From Massilia polaris (lineage in GTDB: Bacteria; Pseudomonadota; Gammaproteobacteria; Burkholderiales; Burkholderiaceae_D): DNA of 64,000 bases. Under the pieces are notes generated by a model. It was not told where the DNA came from and did not search any database. It saw nothing but the letters and a program-made list of their open reading frames with translations. Location: the NCBI RefSeq assembly GCF_012927275.1, contig NZ_JABBGG010000007.1:248001-312000 (forward strand), given 5' to 3'. This document shows, in pieces, positions 1 through 8,091 of this stretch; positions within the stretch are counted from its first letter, which is position 1; each line of letters begins with the position of its first letter. A program made the translations under genes and the position numbers.

Positions 1-984
1 GACAAGCCCGCGAACGAGCCTTGGAAGCATGGATTCAACTACTACAAACTGGTGACGCCTTTATCTGAGCCGAAGATTGCGAACGCGCTCGCTCCACCTG
101 CGTTTGCACTCGCCCCGGATGGAAGCGTCCGTTTTGCCTACGCGGGCGATTTGCAGGGCAACCTGTGGCGCTTCGACTTCACCGGCAAGCCGCCGTGGTC
201 CAAGGCAGTCGGTCCCGGCAAGGAAGGGGAGCCGCTGTTCGTCGCGCGCGATGACTCGGGCAACCGCCAGCCAATCAATCACGCGCCACGGGTGGTGTTT
301 GCGCCAGGCGCTGGCTACCTCGTGCTGGTGGCTACAGGTCGGCTATTGGAGAACGCGGATCTCGACCCTTCCGGCTACGCGATGCAGTCGTTTTACGCGA
401 TCCGCGATAGCGCGGCAAAGCCGCCAGTGCTCGTAGCCGGGCGGCGCGAACTCGCATCGCGCTCAGCGTCCGGAAGCGGCCCATATGTGATCAACGGAGA
501 CGCAGTGCGTTTCGAAGGCAGCCGCGCGCGCAAAGGGTGGTATCTCGATTTTCCCAACTGGCGCGCTGAAGGCGAACGTACAGCGGGAACGGCGTTCCTG
601 GCGTCCGGAGCCCTGATCTTCGACACGCTGGCGCCGGGAGCCAGCGTATGCGCCTCCATGGTGACGCGGACTTACGCCGTCGATGCCTTGACGGGCCTTG
701 CATATACGAGCGGCGGCGTTTCGGAAGCCGGGCAGGTGACAGGCGAGGTCGTGGAGCAAGCGGCGTTGTTGTCGCCCCCGCTGCTGTTCGATATGGGCAT
801 GGTTGCCGGGCAGCGCAGTGCGACCGGCGCGACGGTTGCGACCCACACCGTCAACATCGTCAGGCTTCGGGGCGAGGGCAAGCCGCCGCTGTCGCAGAAG
901 GTAACCGTCAAGACGCCGGCCGGTCGCCTCAGCTGGCGCGAGGTCGCCAACTGGCAGGAGCTGCACGAGGCGGCAAAGAAATAG
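1..984 (+). CDS. pilY1: PilY1 C-terminal part (type IV pilus tip/assembly factor), 5' end outside window
   Basis: The frame is open from base 1 and closes at TAG 982-984, so only the last 327 codons are present. The stretch GDLQGNLWRFDFTG near the start and VLVATGRLLEN further on fit blades of the C-terminal beta-propeller of the PilC/PilY1 family (seen). PilY1 proteins are large exported proteins that promote type IV pilus extension and act as tip adhesins (family knowledge). Two prepilin genes follow at 2233 and 2670, the usual minor-pilin context, but an IS200/IS605-like element now lies in between. The last 56 bases overlap, antisense, the 3' end of the tnpB reading frame. The propeller part looks intact; the N-terminal part cannot be judged. 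Confidence 0.9.
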   Translation, partial: DKPANEPWKHGFNYYKLVTPLSEPKIANALAPPAFALAPDGSVRFAYAGDLQGNLWRFDFTGKPPWSKAVGPGKEGEPLFVARDDSGNRQPINHAPRVVFAPGAGYLVLVATGRLLENADLDPSGYAMQSFYAIRDSAAKPPVLVAGRRELASRSASGSGPYVINGDAVRFEGSRARKGWYLDFPNWRAEGERTAGTAFLASGALIFDTLAPGASVCASMVTRTYAVDALTGLAYTSGGVSEAGQVTGEVVEQAALLSPPLLFDMGMVAGQRSATGATVATHTVNIVRLRGEGKPPLSQKVTVKTPAGRLSWREVANWQELHEAAKK

Positions 985-2074
985 GAGCCGATTTGACGTC
1001 CTCCCCGACCTGAACGTCGGGGATTCCTACAGCTAGCGTCGCACGTCCGCGACGGAGAATGTTTAGCGCAGCATTGAGATCACGATCATGTACCGCTCCG
1101 CAATCACAGCAACGCCATTCTTTCGCATGTTCAGTGAACATGCTTCCAAGGTCTGCGATACCTTTCGGCCGCGAATCCGGAACAGCGCCGCAATCCGAGC
1201 AGATCTGGGTGGTAAAGCTCTCGTTCACTTCTTCAAACCAGGCGCCATGCTTAACAGCCTTGTACGCCAGTTGTATGCGGAAGGACGACCAGCTGACATC
1301 GTAGACGGACTTCGCCATGCCGGTCTTGGCGAGCGCGGAAGCATTGATATTACCGACCACAATGTAGTCGAACGCGCCGACGACGGCGCTGGTGCAGGTG
1401 TGCAGGTAATGGTGACGACGATTGGCAATCTTTGCGTGGATCGCCGCGATCCGCTTCTTCTTGCGCGCGCGCTGGGCCATCGCCAGCTTCGCCTCGCTGG
1501 CACGGTAGATGTGCGGCGCCGCGATGCGGCTGCCGTCGCTCAGTGTCGCGAGGTCTTTCAGGCCAAGATCGATTCCCTCAGCGCGCACCGGCAAGCGGGC
1601 GGGAGCCGCCTGCACTTCAAGGACGATATTGAGGAACCAGTTGCCGCGCCGGTCGCGCGAGAAGTTGGTCCCATCGGTGATTTTGCCCTCGGGCAGCGCG
1701 CGCGAATGGAATACGCGGAAGGTATTGCCGGCGAAGCGGAAGGCATTGCCTTCGCGTTTCAGTTCACGCCCTTTCAACGGCACCCAGCCCATCGACTTCC
1801 TGCCGCGATAGCGAAGGTAGGGCCGATGCGACCCGGAGCGCGACTTCGCGTACTGCTGGCACACGTCGTTGACCGTACCCGAGTGAAGGCCAAGCTCCTT
1901 GCTGCACCCCGTGGTGAGCTTGATCAGGTCAAACCCGGTATGCCAGCGGCGACCGAAACGCAGCGCATCCCTCTGCCTGTCGTTGCAGTAGTTCCAGACG
2001 AAGTTGACTGTCCTGGCCTGCTTGTTCAGCAGGCCGGCCAACGACTTGACGCGGTAACGGTAAACCAGCTTCAT
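929..2074 (-). CDS. tnpB: TnpB-type RNA-guided nuclease of an IS200/IS605 (IS1341-like) element
   Basis: 381 aa from the ATG at 2074, chosen because MKLVYRYRVKSL matches the usual N-terminus of this TnpB subgroup; the frame is open upstream to a TTG at 2227. Seen in order: an N-terminal region, RuvC-I (GIDLGLKDLATLSDG), a basic helix, the RuvC-II region (YIVVGNINASALAKT), a zinc ribbon (CSDCG...CCDCG) and RuvC-III (HDRDLNAALNIL). TnpB proteins cut DNA guided by an RNA made from the element's right end (family knowledge). The usual RuvC-II glutamate is Gly here; nearby Glu residues in FEEVNE could substitute. The last ~19 residues are encoded by antisense host pilY1 sequence. No tnpA lies next to it, so movement would need TnpA in trans. 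Confidence 0.9.
   Translation of the reverse strand: MKLVYRYRVKSLAGLLNKQARTVNFVWNYCNDRQRDALRFGRRWHTGFDLIKLTTGCSKELGLHSGTVNDVCQQYAKSRSGSHRPYLRYRGRKSMGWVPLKGRELKREGNAFRFAGNTFRVFHSRALPEGKITDGTNFSRDRRGNWFLNIVLEVQAAPARLPVRAEGIDLGLKDLATLSDGSRIAAPHIYRASEAKLAMAQRARKKKRIAAIHAKIANRRHHYLHTCTSAVVGAFDYIVVGNINASALAKTGMAKSVYDVSWSSFRIQLAYKAVKHGAWFEEVNESFTTQICSDCGAVPDSRPKGIADLGSMFTEHAKEWRCCDCGAVHDRDLNAALNILRRGRATLAVGIPDVQVGEDVKSAPISLPPRAAPASWRPRAS
1002..1023. repeat. Right-end hairpin of the IS200/IS605-like element
   Basis: TCCCCGAC / GTCGGGGA, a perfect 8-bp stem with a 6-nt loop. On the minus strand it lies inside the last codons of tnpB (VGEDVK region). In TnpB systems the overlapping 3' end of the transcript is the guide-RNA scaffold, with the guide reading into the flank, here the 3' end of pilY1. 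Confidence 0.75.
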
Positions 2075-2194
2075 CCAGGTTCGACAGCAATTGTCGACCA
2101 TGGTTCCACACTTACAACCACGGCATCGACTGCTGCGGCATGTCTTTTTACGGGGCCCGAATTGCTGCGCAATTCGCAGTCGGATCCTTTCACT

Positions 2195-2214
2195 CCTCGT
2201 CCTGAAGGACGAGG
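2195..2214. repeat. Left-end hairpin of the IS200/IS605-like element
   Basis: CCTCGTCC-TGAA-GGACGAGG, a perfect 8-bp stem with a 4-nt loop, just inside the element's left boundary and about 20 bases before the pilin start codon at 2233. Confidence 0.75.
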
Positions 2215-2232
2215 TTTCTCGGAGCAAATCTG

Positions 2233-2682
2233 ATGAAACGCACCGCTGGTTTTTCGCTGGTCGAGATCATGATCGTGCTGGCGATCGTCGGCATCCTCGC
2301 GTCGGTGGCCTACCCCGGTTACGCCAGCTACATCGCCCGGTCGCGGCGGATCGAAGGGCAGATGGCCTTGCTCGACATCCTGCAGCAGCAGGAGCGCTTT
2401 TACTCGCTCCACAACACCTACGTCGAGTTCTCCGCCGATTCGACCGATCCGGACGCGCAGCGCTTCAAATGGTGGTCGGGTGGCGAGGCGACCGGCAGCG
2501 CTTACGAGCTGCGCGGCGAAGCTTGTCCGGACCGCGACATCAGCGAATGCATCGAGGTCAGGGCGGTGCCGGGAACACCAAGGGTCGACGCGAAGTTCAG
2601 GGACGGTGCGTGCGGCACGCTTACCATGAACAGTATCGGCCAGCGCGGGCCGTCGGGCGGGGCGGGGCGATGCTGGCCATAA
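2233..2682 (+). CDS. pilE: Type IV prepilin, PilE-like minor pilin
   Basis: 149 aa with a class III signal: short basic leader, cleavage site G-FSLVE after residue 6, Glu at mature position 5, then a ~20-residue hydrophobic helix (MIVLAIVGILASVAYPGYASYI). The globular part has four cysteines that could form the C-terminal disulphide loop. Such prepilins are processed by PilD and inserted into the pilus; with pilY1 upstream and a FimT-like gene overlapping downstream this is a minor-pilin cluster. GGAG at 2221-2224 is a suitable ribosome binding site, and lies at or outside the IS left end, so translation should survive the insertion; transcription from pilY1 may not. Confidence 0.85.
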   Translation: MKRTAGFSLVEIMIVLAIVGILASVAYPGYASYIARSRRIEGQMALLDILQQQERFYSLHNTYVEFSADSTDPDAQRFKWWSGGEATGSAYELRGEACPDRDISECIEVRAVPGTPRVDAKFRDGACGTLTMNSIGQRGPSGGAGRCWP

Positions 2683-3221
2683 GGCGTGCGCGCGCCTTCT
2701 CGCTGGTGGAGCTGCTGGCCGTGATCGCGGTGGCGGCGGTGCTGCTCGGGATCGCAGTGAGCGACCTCGGCGCGATGATCCGCCATCAGCAGTTGAAGGC
2801 TGCGCTATCCGATCTGTTCGGCGCGATCGACCTGACGCGGTCGCAAGCCATCACAAGAGGCATGCGCGTTTATTTGGCGCCTTCCGATGGCGGCTGGACC
2901 AGTGGATGGACGGTTTTCATCGACAATGATGGCGATGGCATAGCGGGCGATGGCGATGAACTGATCGCCACCCACGGGCCGGTCGCGGAGGGCATTGTTA
3001 TCACGACGGGTTTCACGAGTCCCCGGACGCCGGACTACATTGCCTATAATGGCGGTGGGCGCAGCTGTAGCCATGCCAGCAGCATGGCGGCGCGCTGGGG
3101 TACGCTGTCGCTGACGCTGGATGGGCAGACGCGGCGTATTAAAATCAACATGCTTGGCCGCGCGCGCGCGTGCGATCCGGCGCGCGATGGCGAAAGCTGC
3201 TCCGGGCCCGAGACACCGTAA
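2670..3221 (+). CDS. FimT/GspH-type pseudopilin (minor type IV pilin)
   Basis: 183 aa from the ATG at 2670, overlapping the preceding pilin gene by 13 bases (translational coupling likely). The N-terminus RARA-FSLVELLAVIAV is a prepilin signal with Glu at mature +5 but Ala, not Gly, just before the cut. The rest resembles GspH/FimT proteins: SDLFGAIDLTRSQAITRG helix, then a beta-rich part with GWTVFIDNDGDG and late cysteines. FimT-like proteins are minor pilins, and some bind DNA during natural transformation (family knowledge). The in-frame region upstream of 2670 is antisense to the IS and not part of the gene. Confidence 0.82.
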   Translation: MLAIRRARAFSLVELLAVIAVAAVLLGIAVSDLGAMIRHQQLKAALSDLFGAIDLTRSQAITRGMRVYLAPSDGGWTSGWTVFIDNDGDGIAGDGDELIATHGPVAEGIVITTGFTSPRTPDYIAYNGGGRSCSHASSMAARWGTLSLTLDGQTRRIKINMLGRARACDPARDGESCSGPETP

Positions 3222-3227
3222 CCAAAC

Positions 3228-4340
3228 TTGAGAACTGTGCGAATAGTGAACGATAACGACAGCATGGCGCTTGCGCTCGAACTGGCCGCCAAAGGCATGT
3301 ACACCACCACGCCGAACCCGCGCGTGGGCTGCGTGATCGTCCGTGACGGCGAAGTGATCGGCTCGGGCTACACCCAGCCGGCGGGGCAGGCGCACGCGGA
3401 GATCATGGCGATGCGCGACGCGCAGGAGCGCGGCCACGACGTGCGCGGCGCCACCGCCTTCGTGACGCTGGAACCGTGCAACCATCACGGCCGCACGCCG
3501 CCTTGCTCCGATGCGCTGGTGCGCGCGGGCCTCGGGCGCGTGGTCGCCGCCATCACCGACCCGAATCCGCTGGTGGCCGGGGAGGGCATGGCCAAGCTGG
3601 CTGCTGCTGGAATCGCTGTCAGTTCGGGTGTTTTGGCCGAGCAGGCATACGAGATGAACATCGGCTTCTTCTCGCGCATGCAGCGCAAGCGGCCCTGGGT
3701 GCGGATGAAGGCCGCGGCCAGCCTCGATGGCATGACGGCGCTGCACAGCGGCGAGAGCCAGTGGATCACCGGTCCGGCCGCACGCGATGACGGTCATGCC
3801 TGGCGCGCGCGCGCCTGCGCCATCCTCACCGGGATCGGCACCGTCAAGGCGGACGACCCGCAGTTGAACGTACGTTCGGTCGATACGCCGCGCCAGCCGC
3901 GCCGTATCGTCATCGACAGCAAGCTCGAAATCAGCCTGGATGCGCGCGTGCTGGCCGGCGGCGGGACATGGATCGTCGCCGCAGTGAGCAACCCCGGAAA
4001 GGAAGCGGCGCTGGCGGCTGCGGGCCACGAAGTGATTTTGCTGCCGAATGCCGCCGGCAAGGTCGACCTGCCCGCGCTGATGCTCGAGCTGGGGCGGCGC
4101 GAGATCAATGAGCTGCACGTCGAAGCCGGGTCAAAGCTGAACGGCTCGCTGGTGCGCGAAGGCTGCGTGGACGAGCTGCTGCTGTACCTGGCGCCATGCC
4201 TGATCGGCGACGCGCAGGGCATGTTCGCGCTGGCGCCGATCGACCGGCTTGATGCGAAAATCGCCCTCAAATTTCACGAGGTTCGGCAGGTTGGCGAAGA
4301 CTTGCGTATCCTTGCCAGATTCACCCCACAACAGGAATAG
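3228..4340 (+). CDS. ribD: RibD, bifunctional pyrimidine deaminase / reductase
   Basis: Catalyses deamination of the GTP-derived pyrimidine and then reduction of its ribosyl side chain in riboflavin synthesis. The N-terminal deaminase domain shows the zinc-site HAE (AHAEIMAM) and the PCNHHGRTPPC motif; the C-terminal half is the RibD_C reductase (residues ~150-365) with TGIGTVKADDPQL. About 370 aa, normal for the family. The start is unsure: TTG at 3228 gives the full length, GTG at 3246 or ATG at 3264 are alternatives; none has a strong ribosome binding site. ribE follows after 7 bases, so the two are co-transcribed. Confidence 0.93.
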   Translation: MRTVRIVNDNDSMALALELAAKGMYTTTPNPRVGCVIVRDGEVIGSGYTQPAGQAHAEIMAMRDAQERGHDVRGATAFVTLEPCNHHGRTPPCSDALVRAGLGRVVAAITDPNPLVAGEGMAKLAAAGIAVSSGVLAEQAYEMNIGFFSRMQRKRPWVRMKAAASLDGMTALHSGESQWITGPAARDDGHAWRARACAILTGIGTVKADDPQLNVRSVDTPRQPRRIVIDSKLEISLDARVLAGGGTWIVAAVSNPGKEAALAAAGHEVILLPNAAGKVDLPALMLELGRREINELHVEAGSKLNGSLVREGCVDELLLYLAPCLIGDAQGMFALAPIDRLDAKIALKFHEVRQVGEDLRILARFTPQQE

Positions 4341-4347
4341 AAACAGC

Positions 4348-4974
4348 ATGTTTACTGGAATCGTCGCCGCTGTCGGCAAAATCACCTCCGTAACCCCGCT
4401 TGAAGGCGGACAGGATGCGGGCGTTCGACTCGATATCTCTTCCGGCGGCTTGCCGCTGCAGGACGTCGCGCTGGGCGATTCGATCGCTATCAACGGCGCT
4501 TGCATGACGGTGGTATCGAAGACCGATCAGGCGTTCAGCGTCGACGTGTCGCGTGAAAGCCTGAACTGCACCGCTGGCCTCGACGCGGCGGGCGAAGTAA
4601 ATCTCGAAAAGGCGCTGACGCTGGCCGAGCGCCTGGGCGGCCATCTGGTGTCCGGGCATGTGGATGGGCTGGGGCGTGTTCACCGCTTCGAGCCGGTGGG
4701 AGAATCGTGGGAGCTGGTGATCGATGCCCCGCAGGACCTGGCGCGCTTCCTGGCGTTTAAAGGATCGGTGGTGGTGAACGGCGTGTCGCTGACCGTGAAC
4801 CGCGTTGAGGATGTCGATACGGATGCGGGCACGGTGTGCCGGTTCTCGATCAACCTGATTCCGCATACGATTTCGGTGACCACGCTCAAGCACCTGCGGG
4901 CGGGCAGCCAGGTCAATCTGGAGATCGACCTGATCGCGCGCTATGTGGAGCGGATGCTGTCGTTGAAGGCATGA
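4348..4974 (+). CDS. ribE: Riboflavin synthase alpha chain
   Basis: 208 aa starting MFTGIVAAVGKI at 4348, the standard N-terminus of riboflavin synthase, which dismutates two lumazine molecules to riboflavin. Two tandem lumazine-binding barrels are visible: residues ~1-90 (GDSIAINGACMTV) and ~95-190 (LGGHLVSGHVDGLG, then VVVNGVSLTVN). The length is typical. It sits directly behind ribD; the lumazine-forming gene ribH and ribB-type gene are 3-4 kb downstream in a separate unit. Confidence 0.95.
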   Translation: MFTGIVAAVGKITSVTPLEGGQDAGVRLDISSGGLPLQDVALGDSIAINGACMTVVSKTDQAFSVDVSRESLNCTAGLDAAGEVNLEKALTLAERLGGHLVSGHVDGLGRVHRFEPVGESWELVIDAPQDLARFLAFKGSVVVNGVSLTVNRVEDVDTDAGTVCRFSINLIPHTISVTTLKHLRAGSQVNLEIDLIARYVERMLSLKA

Positions 4975-5006
4975 GCAAACGCCGGCTTAACGCTTAGGTG
5001 GCACGG

Positions 5007-5026
5007 GTTCCCGCGTTCGCGGGAAC
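5007..5026. repeat. REP-like palindrome, copy 1
   Basis: GTTCCCGCG-TT-CGCGGGAAC, a perfect 9-bp inverted repeat followed by GGCGTCG. It sits between the convergent genes ribE and the M16 protease gene and may serve as a bidirectional transcription end. Related copies are at 10291 and 13513. Confidence 0.6.
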
Positions 5027-5034
5027 GGCGTCGT

Positions 5035-7857
5035 CTATTTTTCGGGGTAGAGCACAACCTGCACGTAGTTGTTCATGTCGAAGTAGCGCTTCGCGGCATC
5101 CCGCACCTGCGCGGGCGTGATCGCAGCGACCTGTTTCTCATACGTCAGGATCAACCCAGGATCGGTCTCGTGCAGCAGCGATGTCTGCAGGTGATTGATC
5201 CAGTACCCATTTTCGCGCAGCGATTTCTGGTGGCTCTGGATCCAGTTCTGCTTGACCTTGTTCAGGTCCGCGACGTCCGGTCCTTTTTCCTTGATATGTT
5301 CCATCTCCGCGAAGGTCGCGGCCAGCACCTTGTCGACGTTGGCCGGCCCGGTCGGCAGCGAGAGCGCAATCGCGTAGTTCTCGTACGGGATCTTGCTGAG
5401 GCTTCCGTTCATGCCGCCGCCGTAGATCAGCGCCAGTTTCTCGCGCAGGATGTCGGTGATCCGGATGTTCATCACTTCGAGCAGCGCGTGGAAACGCATC
5501 TGCTCTTCCTCTGAAAAGAGCGCCTTGCCGGTAAAGTTGATCGAGACGTTGCTCTTGGCTTCAGATCCGCTGCGCACTTCCTTCTTCACGACGCCGCCGA
5601 CCGGACGCACGCCGGTGTCCCTGGCTTCGACCGTAAGGTCCGGCGTCGGCAGGTTCGCCAGGTAGGTCGCCAGCAGCGGCTTGATTCGTTCCGTGTCGAA
5701 GCTTCCGACCAAAATGAAGGTCAGGCCCCTGGCACTGCCGAAGCGCGCCTTGTAGATGCCGATCGCGCGGTCCAGGCTGACTTTCGCGAAGTCTTCCGGG
5801 CGCGCCGTGCGCGCCACGCGCGGGTGATTGTTGTACAAGGTGGTGATGATCTCGTCGCGGAACACGATTTCAGGCTGCGTCATCGCGTTGCGCGCGGCGT
5901 CGACCTGCCGCGCGATGAACGACTTGTACAGGTCCGAGTCGCGCCGCACGCCATTGAACTGCAGGTGCACCAGCTGCAGCATGGTCTCGATGTCGCTGCT
6001 GCCGGCGCTGCCGCTGACGATATCGGTATTGCTGCCAAGGCCCGCGCGCACGGTGGCGGATTTGCCGGCCAATACCTTTTGCAGGTCAAGCGGCGAGTAG
6101 TCCTTCAGGCCCATGCTGGCGATGATCGAGCTGGCATAGCGCGAGGTGTAGGCGTCGGCTTCGTCGAACAGCATCTGGCCGCCGAAGCGCACCGCGCTCA
6201 TCAGCACCTGGTCGTTGCGGAAGTCGGTCGGCTTGAGGATCACCTTGACGCCGTTCGACAGCGTCAGGCGGGTCAGTCCGAGGGCGGCATCGGGCGCTTC
6301 GCTGACGATGCTGCCGGGTGCCGGCGGCTGGTCCATCAGGTCGGCCGCAACGGCCTTGTCGTCACGTGCGACGACGGCGGTTTTCTCGGCCTTCGACACC
6401 GATTCGAGCAGTTGCGCGCTGGTCGGCACCGGCGTATCGCTGTCGGTATTCCCCATGTAGACCACCAGCTTGGCCGAGCTGTCAGGGATCGTCTCGCGCG
6501 TGTACTTGTTGATCTCGTCCAGCGTTATGCCGGGGACCATCTCCTGCACATAGCGATATTCGTTTTCAATGCCCGGAATGCTCTCCTGTTCGAGGAAGTT
6601 GCGCATGTACTCGCCGACATAGCTGGCCGAGTCGGTTTTGTCGCGCTCGTTGTAGGCGCGTTCGTAGAAACGCATCAGGTTCTTCTTGGCGCGTTCGAAC
6701 TCGCCCGCGCTGAAGCCGAACTGGCGCGCGCGTTCATTTTCCTGCACCAGCGCGTCGATCGCCGGCGTGGCGCCGCCATTGCCCAGTGCGGCAAACGCCG
6801 TGTATGATTTGTAGCGCGCCGTGAGGCGGCTGATATTGCTGCTGCCGCCGATGAAGGGCGGGGCCGCTTGCTGCGACAGTTCCTGCATTCGCTGGCTCAG
6901 CATGCCGGTGAACAGGCCTTCGACCAGTTTTTCGCGGTAGTCGCCAAAGGTCGGTTGCTCGATGGATTCCTGCACCGGATAGCGGATCAGCAGCGAATCG
7001 CTGCTCGCTTCCTTGTCGGTGATGACGAGCGCTTCGGTCTCCGAGCGCGCCGGGATGGTCGCGTACTCGCGCGGGCGCGGATTGGCCGGATTTTTCAGCG
7101 CGCCGAAATGGCGCTTGACCAGCCGTTCGGCTTCGCGCGGGTCGATGTCGCCCACCGCGACGACGGCCATCAGGTCGGGCCGGTACCAGTCGCGGTAGAA
7201 GCGTTTGAGCGCCTCGTATTTGAAGTTTTTCAGCACCGCTTCGGTGCCGACCGGCAGCCGGTCCGCATAGCGCGAGCCGTTGAACATCTTCGGCAGCAGG
7301 ATCTTGTTCATGCGGTCGCTGGCGCCTTTGCCGAGCCGGAGTTCTTCCAGCACGATGCCGCGTTCCTTGTCGATGTCGGCGTGGTTGAAGGTCAGGCCGC
7401 TGGCCCAGTCCTTCAGCACCAGGAAGCCTTTGTTGACGTTGGCCTTGCGGTTGGTCGGAATCGGCAGGATGTAGACGGTTTCGTCGAAGCTGGTGTACGC
7501 GTTCAGGTCGGCGCCGAACTTGACGCCGATCGACTGCAGGTACGAAACCAGTTCGTGCTTGCGGAAGTTGGCCGAGCCGTTGAACGCCATGTGCTCGGTG
7601 AAGTGCGCGAGGCCTTGCTGGTCTTCGTCTTCCAGGATCGAGCCGGCCTTCACGACCAGCCGCAGTTCGAGCTTCTTTTCGGGCTTGTCGTTCTTCTGGA
7701 TGTAGTAGGTCAGGCCATTGGCCAGTTTGCCTACCTTGACCTGCGGGCCGACCGGAATGGTGCCGGCCAGGTCGATCGCGGCGTGCGCGGCGATCGAATA
7801 CACGAACAGGCAAGCGCTGACGCATACTGTCTTGACGAAGTTGGTGGTCATCGGCAC
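5035..7857 (-). CDS. Secreted M16-family zinc metallopeptidase (PqqL/YddC-like)
   Basis: 940 aa. Residues 1-26 form a signal peptide (basic start, CVSACLFVYSIAAHA), so the product is exported. The inverted zinc motif HFTEH is at residues 85-89 in GLAHFTEHMAFNGS, as in PqqL-type M16 peptidases. The layout is two M16 plus M16-C repeats; the second half (from ~residue 510) lacks the HxxEH site and is the usual inactive partner. Length is normal for PqqL (~930 aa). It is transcribed alone, opposite to the riboflavin genes on both sides. Function inferred as degradation of peptides in the periplasm; the true substrate is not visible. Confidence 0.88.
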   Translation of the reverse strand: MPMTTNFVKTVCVSACLFVYSIAAHAAIDLAGTIPVGPQVKVGKLANGLTYYIQKNDKPEKKLELRLVVKAGSILEDEDQQGLAHFTEHMAFNGSANFRKHELVSYLQSIGVKFGADLNAYTSFDETVYILPIPTNRKANVNKGFLVLKDWASGLTFNHADIDKERGIVLEELRLGKGASDRMNKILLPKMFNGSRYADRLPVGTEAVLKNFKYEALKRFYRDWYRPDLMAVVAVGDIDPREAERLVKRHFGALKNPANPRPREYATIPARSETEALVITDKEASSDSLLIRYPVQESIEQPTFGDYREKLVEGLFTGMLSQRMQELSQQAAPPFIGGSSNISRLTARYKSYTAFAALGNGGATPAIDALVQENERARQFGFSAGEFERAKKNLMRFYERAYNERDKTDSASYVGEYMRNFLEQESIPGIENEYRYVQEMVPGITLDEINKYTRETIPDSSAKLVVYMGNTDSDTPVPTSAQLLESVSKAEKTAVVARDDKAVAADLMDQPPAPGSIVSEAPDAALGLTRLTLSNGVKVILKPTDFRNDQVLMSAVRFGGQMLFDEADAYTSRYASSIIASMGLKDYSPLDLQKVLAGKSATVRAGLGSNTDIVSGSAGSSDIETMLQLVHLQFNGVRRDSDLYKSFIARQVDAARNAMTQPEIVFRDEIITTLYNNHPRVARTARPEDFAKVSLDRAIGIYKARFGSARGLTFILVGSFDTERIKPLLATYLANLPTPDLTVEARDTGVRPVGGVVKKEVRSGSEAKSNVSINFTGKALFSEEEQMRFHALLEVMNIRITDILREKLALIYGGGMNGSLSKIPYENYAIALSLPTGPANVDKVLAATFAEMEHIKEKGPDVADLNKVKQNWIQSHQKSLRENGYWINHLQTSLLHETDPGLILTYEKQVAAITPAQVRDAAKRYFDMNNYVQVVLYPEK

Positions 7858-8091
7858 ATCTTCCTGGCATCGGTCTCGGTGCCGGAATTCTACTCCTTAT
7901 GCCGCTCCGCAAGCTGTGCCGTAATGCGTGGCCTTACGGCATGGTTTGTTGTTCTTTTGTAACAACTGCGGCGCAAGCGGAAAAAAGCCCTGCGCGGATC
8001 GGGGTTTTGGGCAGCCTAATGCCGGTGGGAAGTTGGTAAATCCTTTAAAATAGCGGATTACGCTTTACTTGCCGTCTAAGAGGAATCCTTA

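Larger units (their letters stand above)
994..2221 (-). mobile_element. IS200/IS605-family TnpB-only insertion element (approximate ends)
   Basis: The element holds only tnpB and is bounded by two subterminal hairpins: 1002-1023 at the tnpB 3' side (right end) and 2195-2214 at the 5' side (left end). Such imperfect terminal palindromes, without inverted terminal repeats or target duplication, are typical of IS200/IS605 elements. Exact ends cannot be fixed without an empty site; limits are set just outside the hairpins. It sits between the stop codon of pilY1 and the ribosome binding site of the pilin gene at 2233. Confidence 0.75.

Noticed and set aside
929-2221. A tnpA gene or serine recombinase in the IS
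   Set aside because: Only tnpB fits between the hairpins; no Y1 HUH motif or other transposase was seen.
1088-2233. 381-codon open frame on the plus strand through the IS element
   Set aside because: It is antisense to tnpB along its whole length, has no domain, and is explained by high GC content.
6868-7962. Long plus-strand open frames opposite the M16 protease gene (also 5824-6807)
   Set aside because: Shadow frames of a GC-rich gene; composition is His/Arg/Val-rich without any recognisable motif.
7858-8091. FMN riboswitch before ribBX
   Set aside because: The conserved RFN blocks (AGGGCGGGGTGAAATTCCC-like and the GCCGACGGT end) were not found on either strand.
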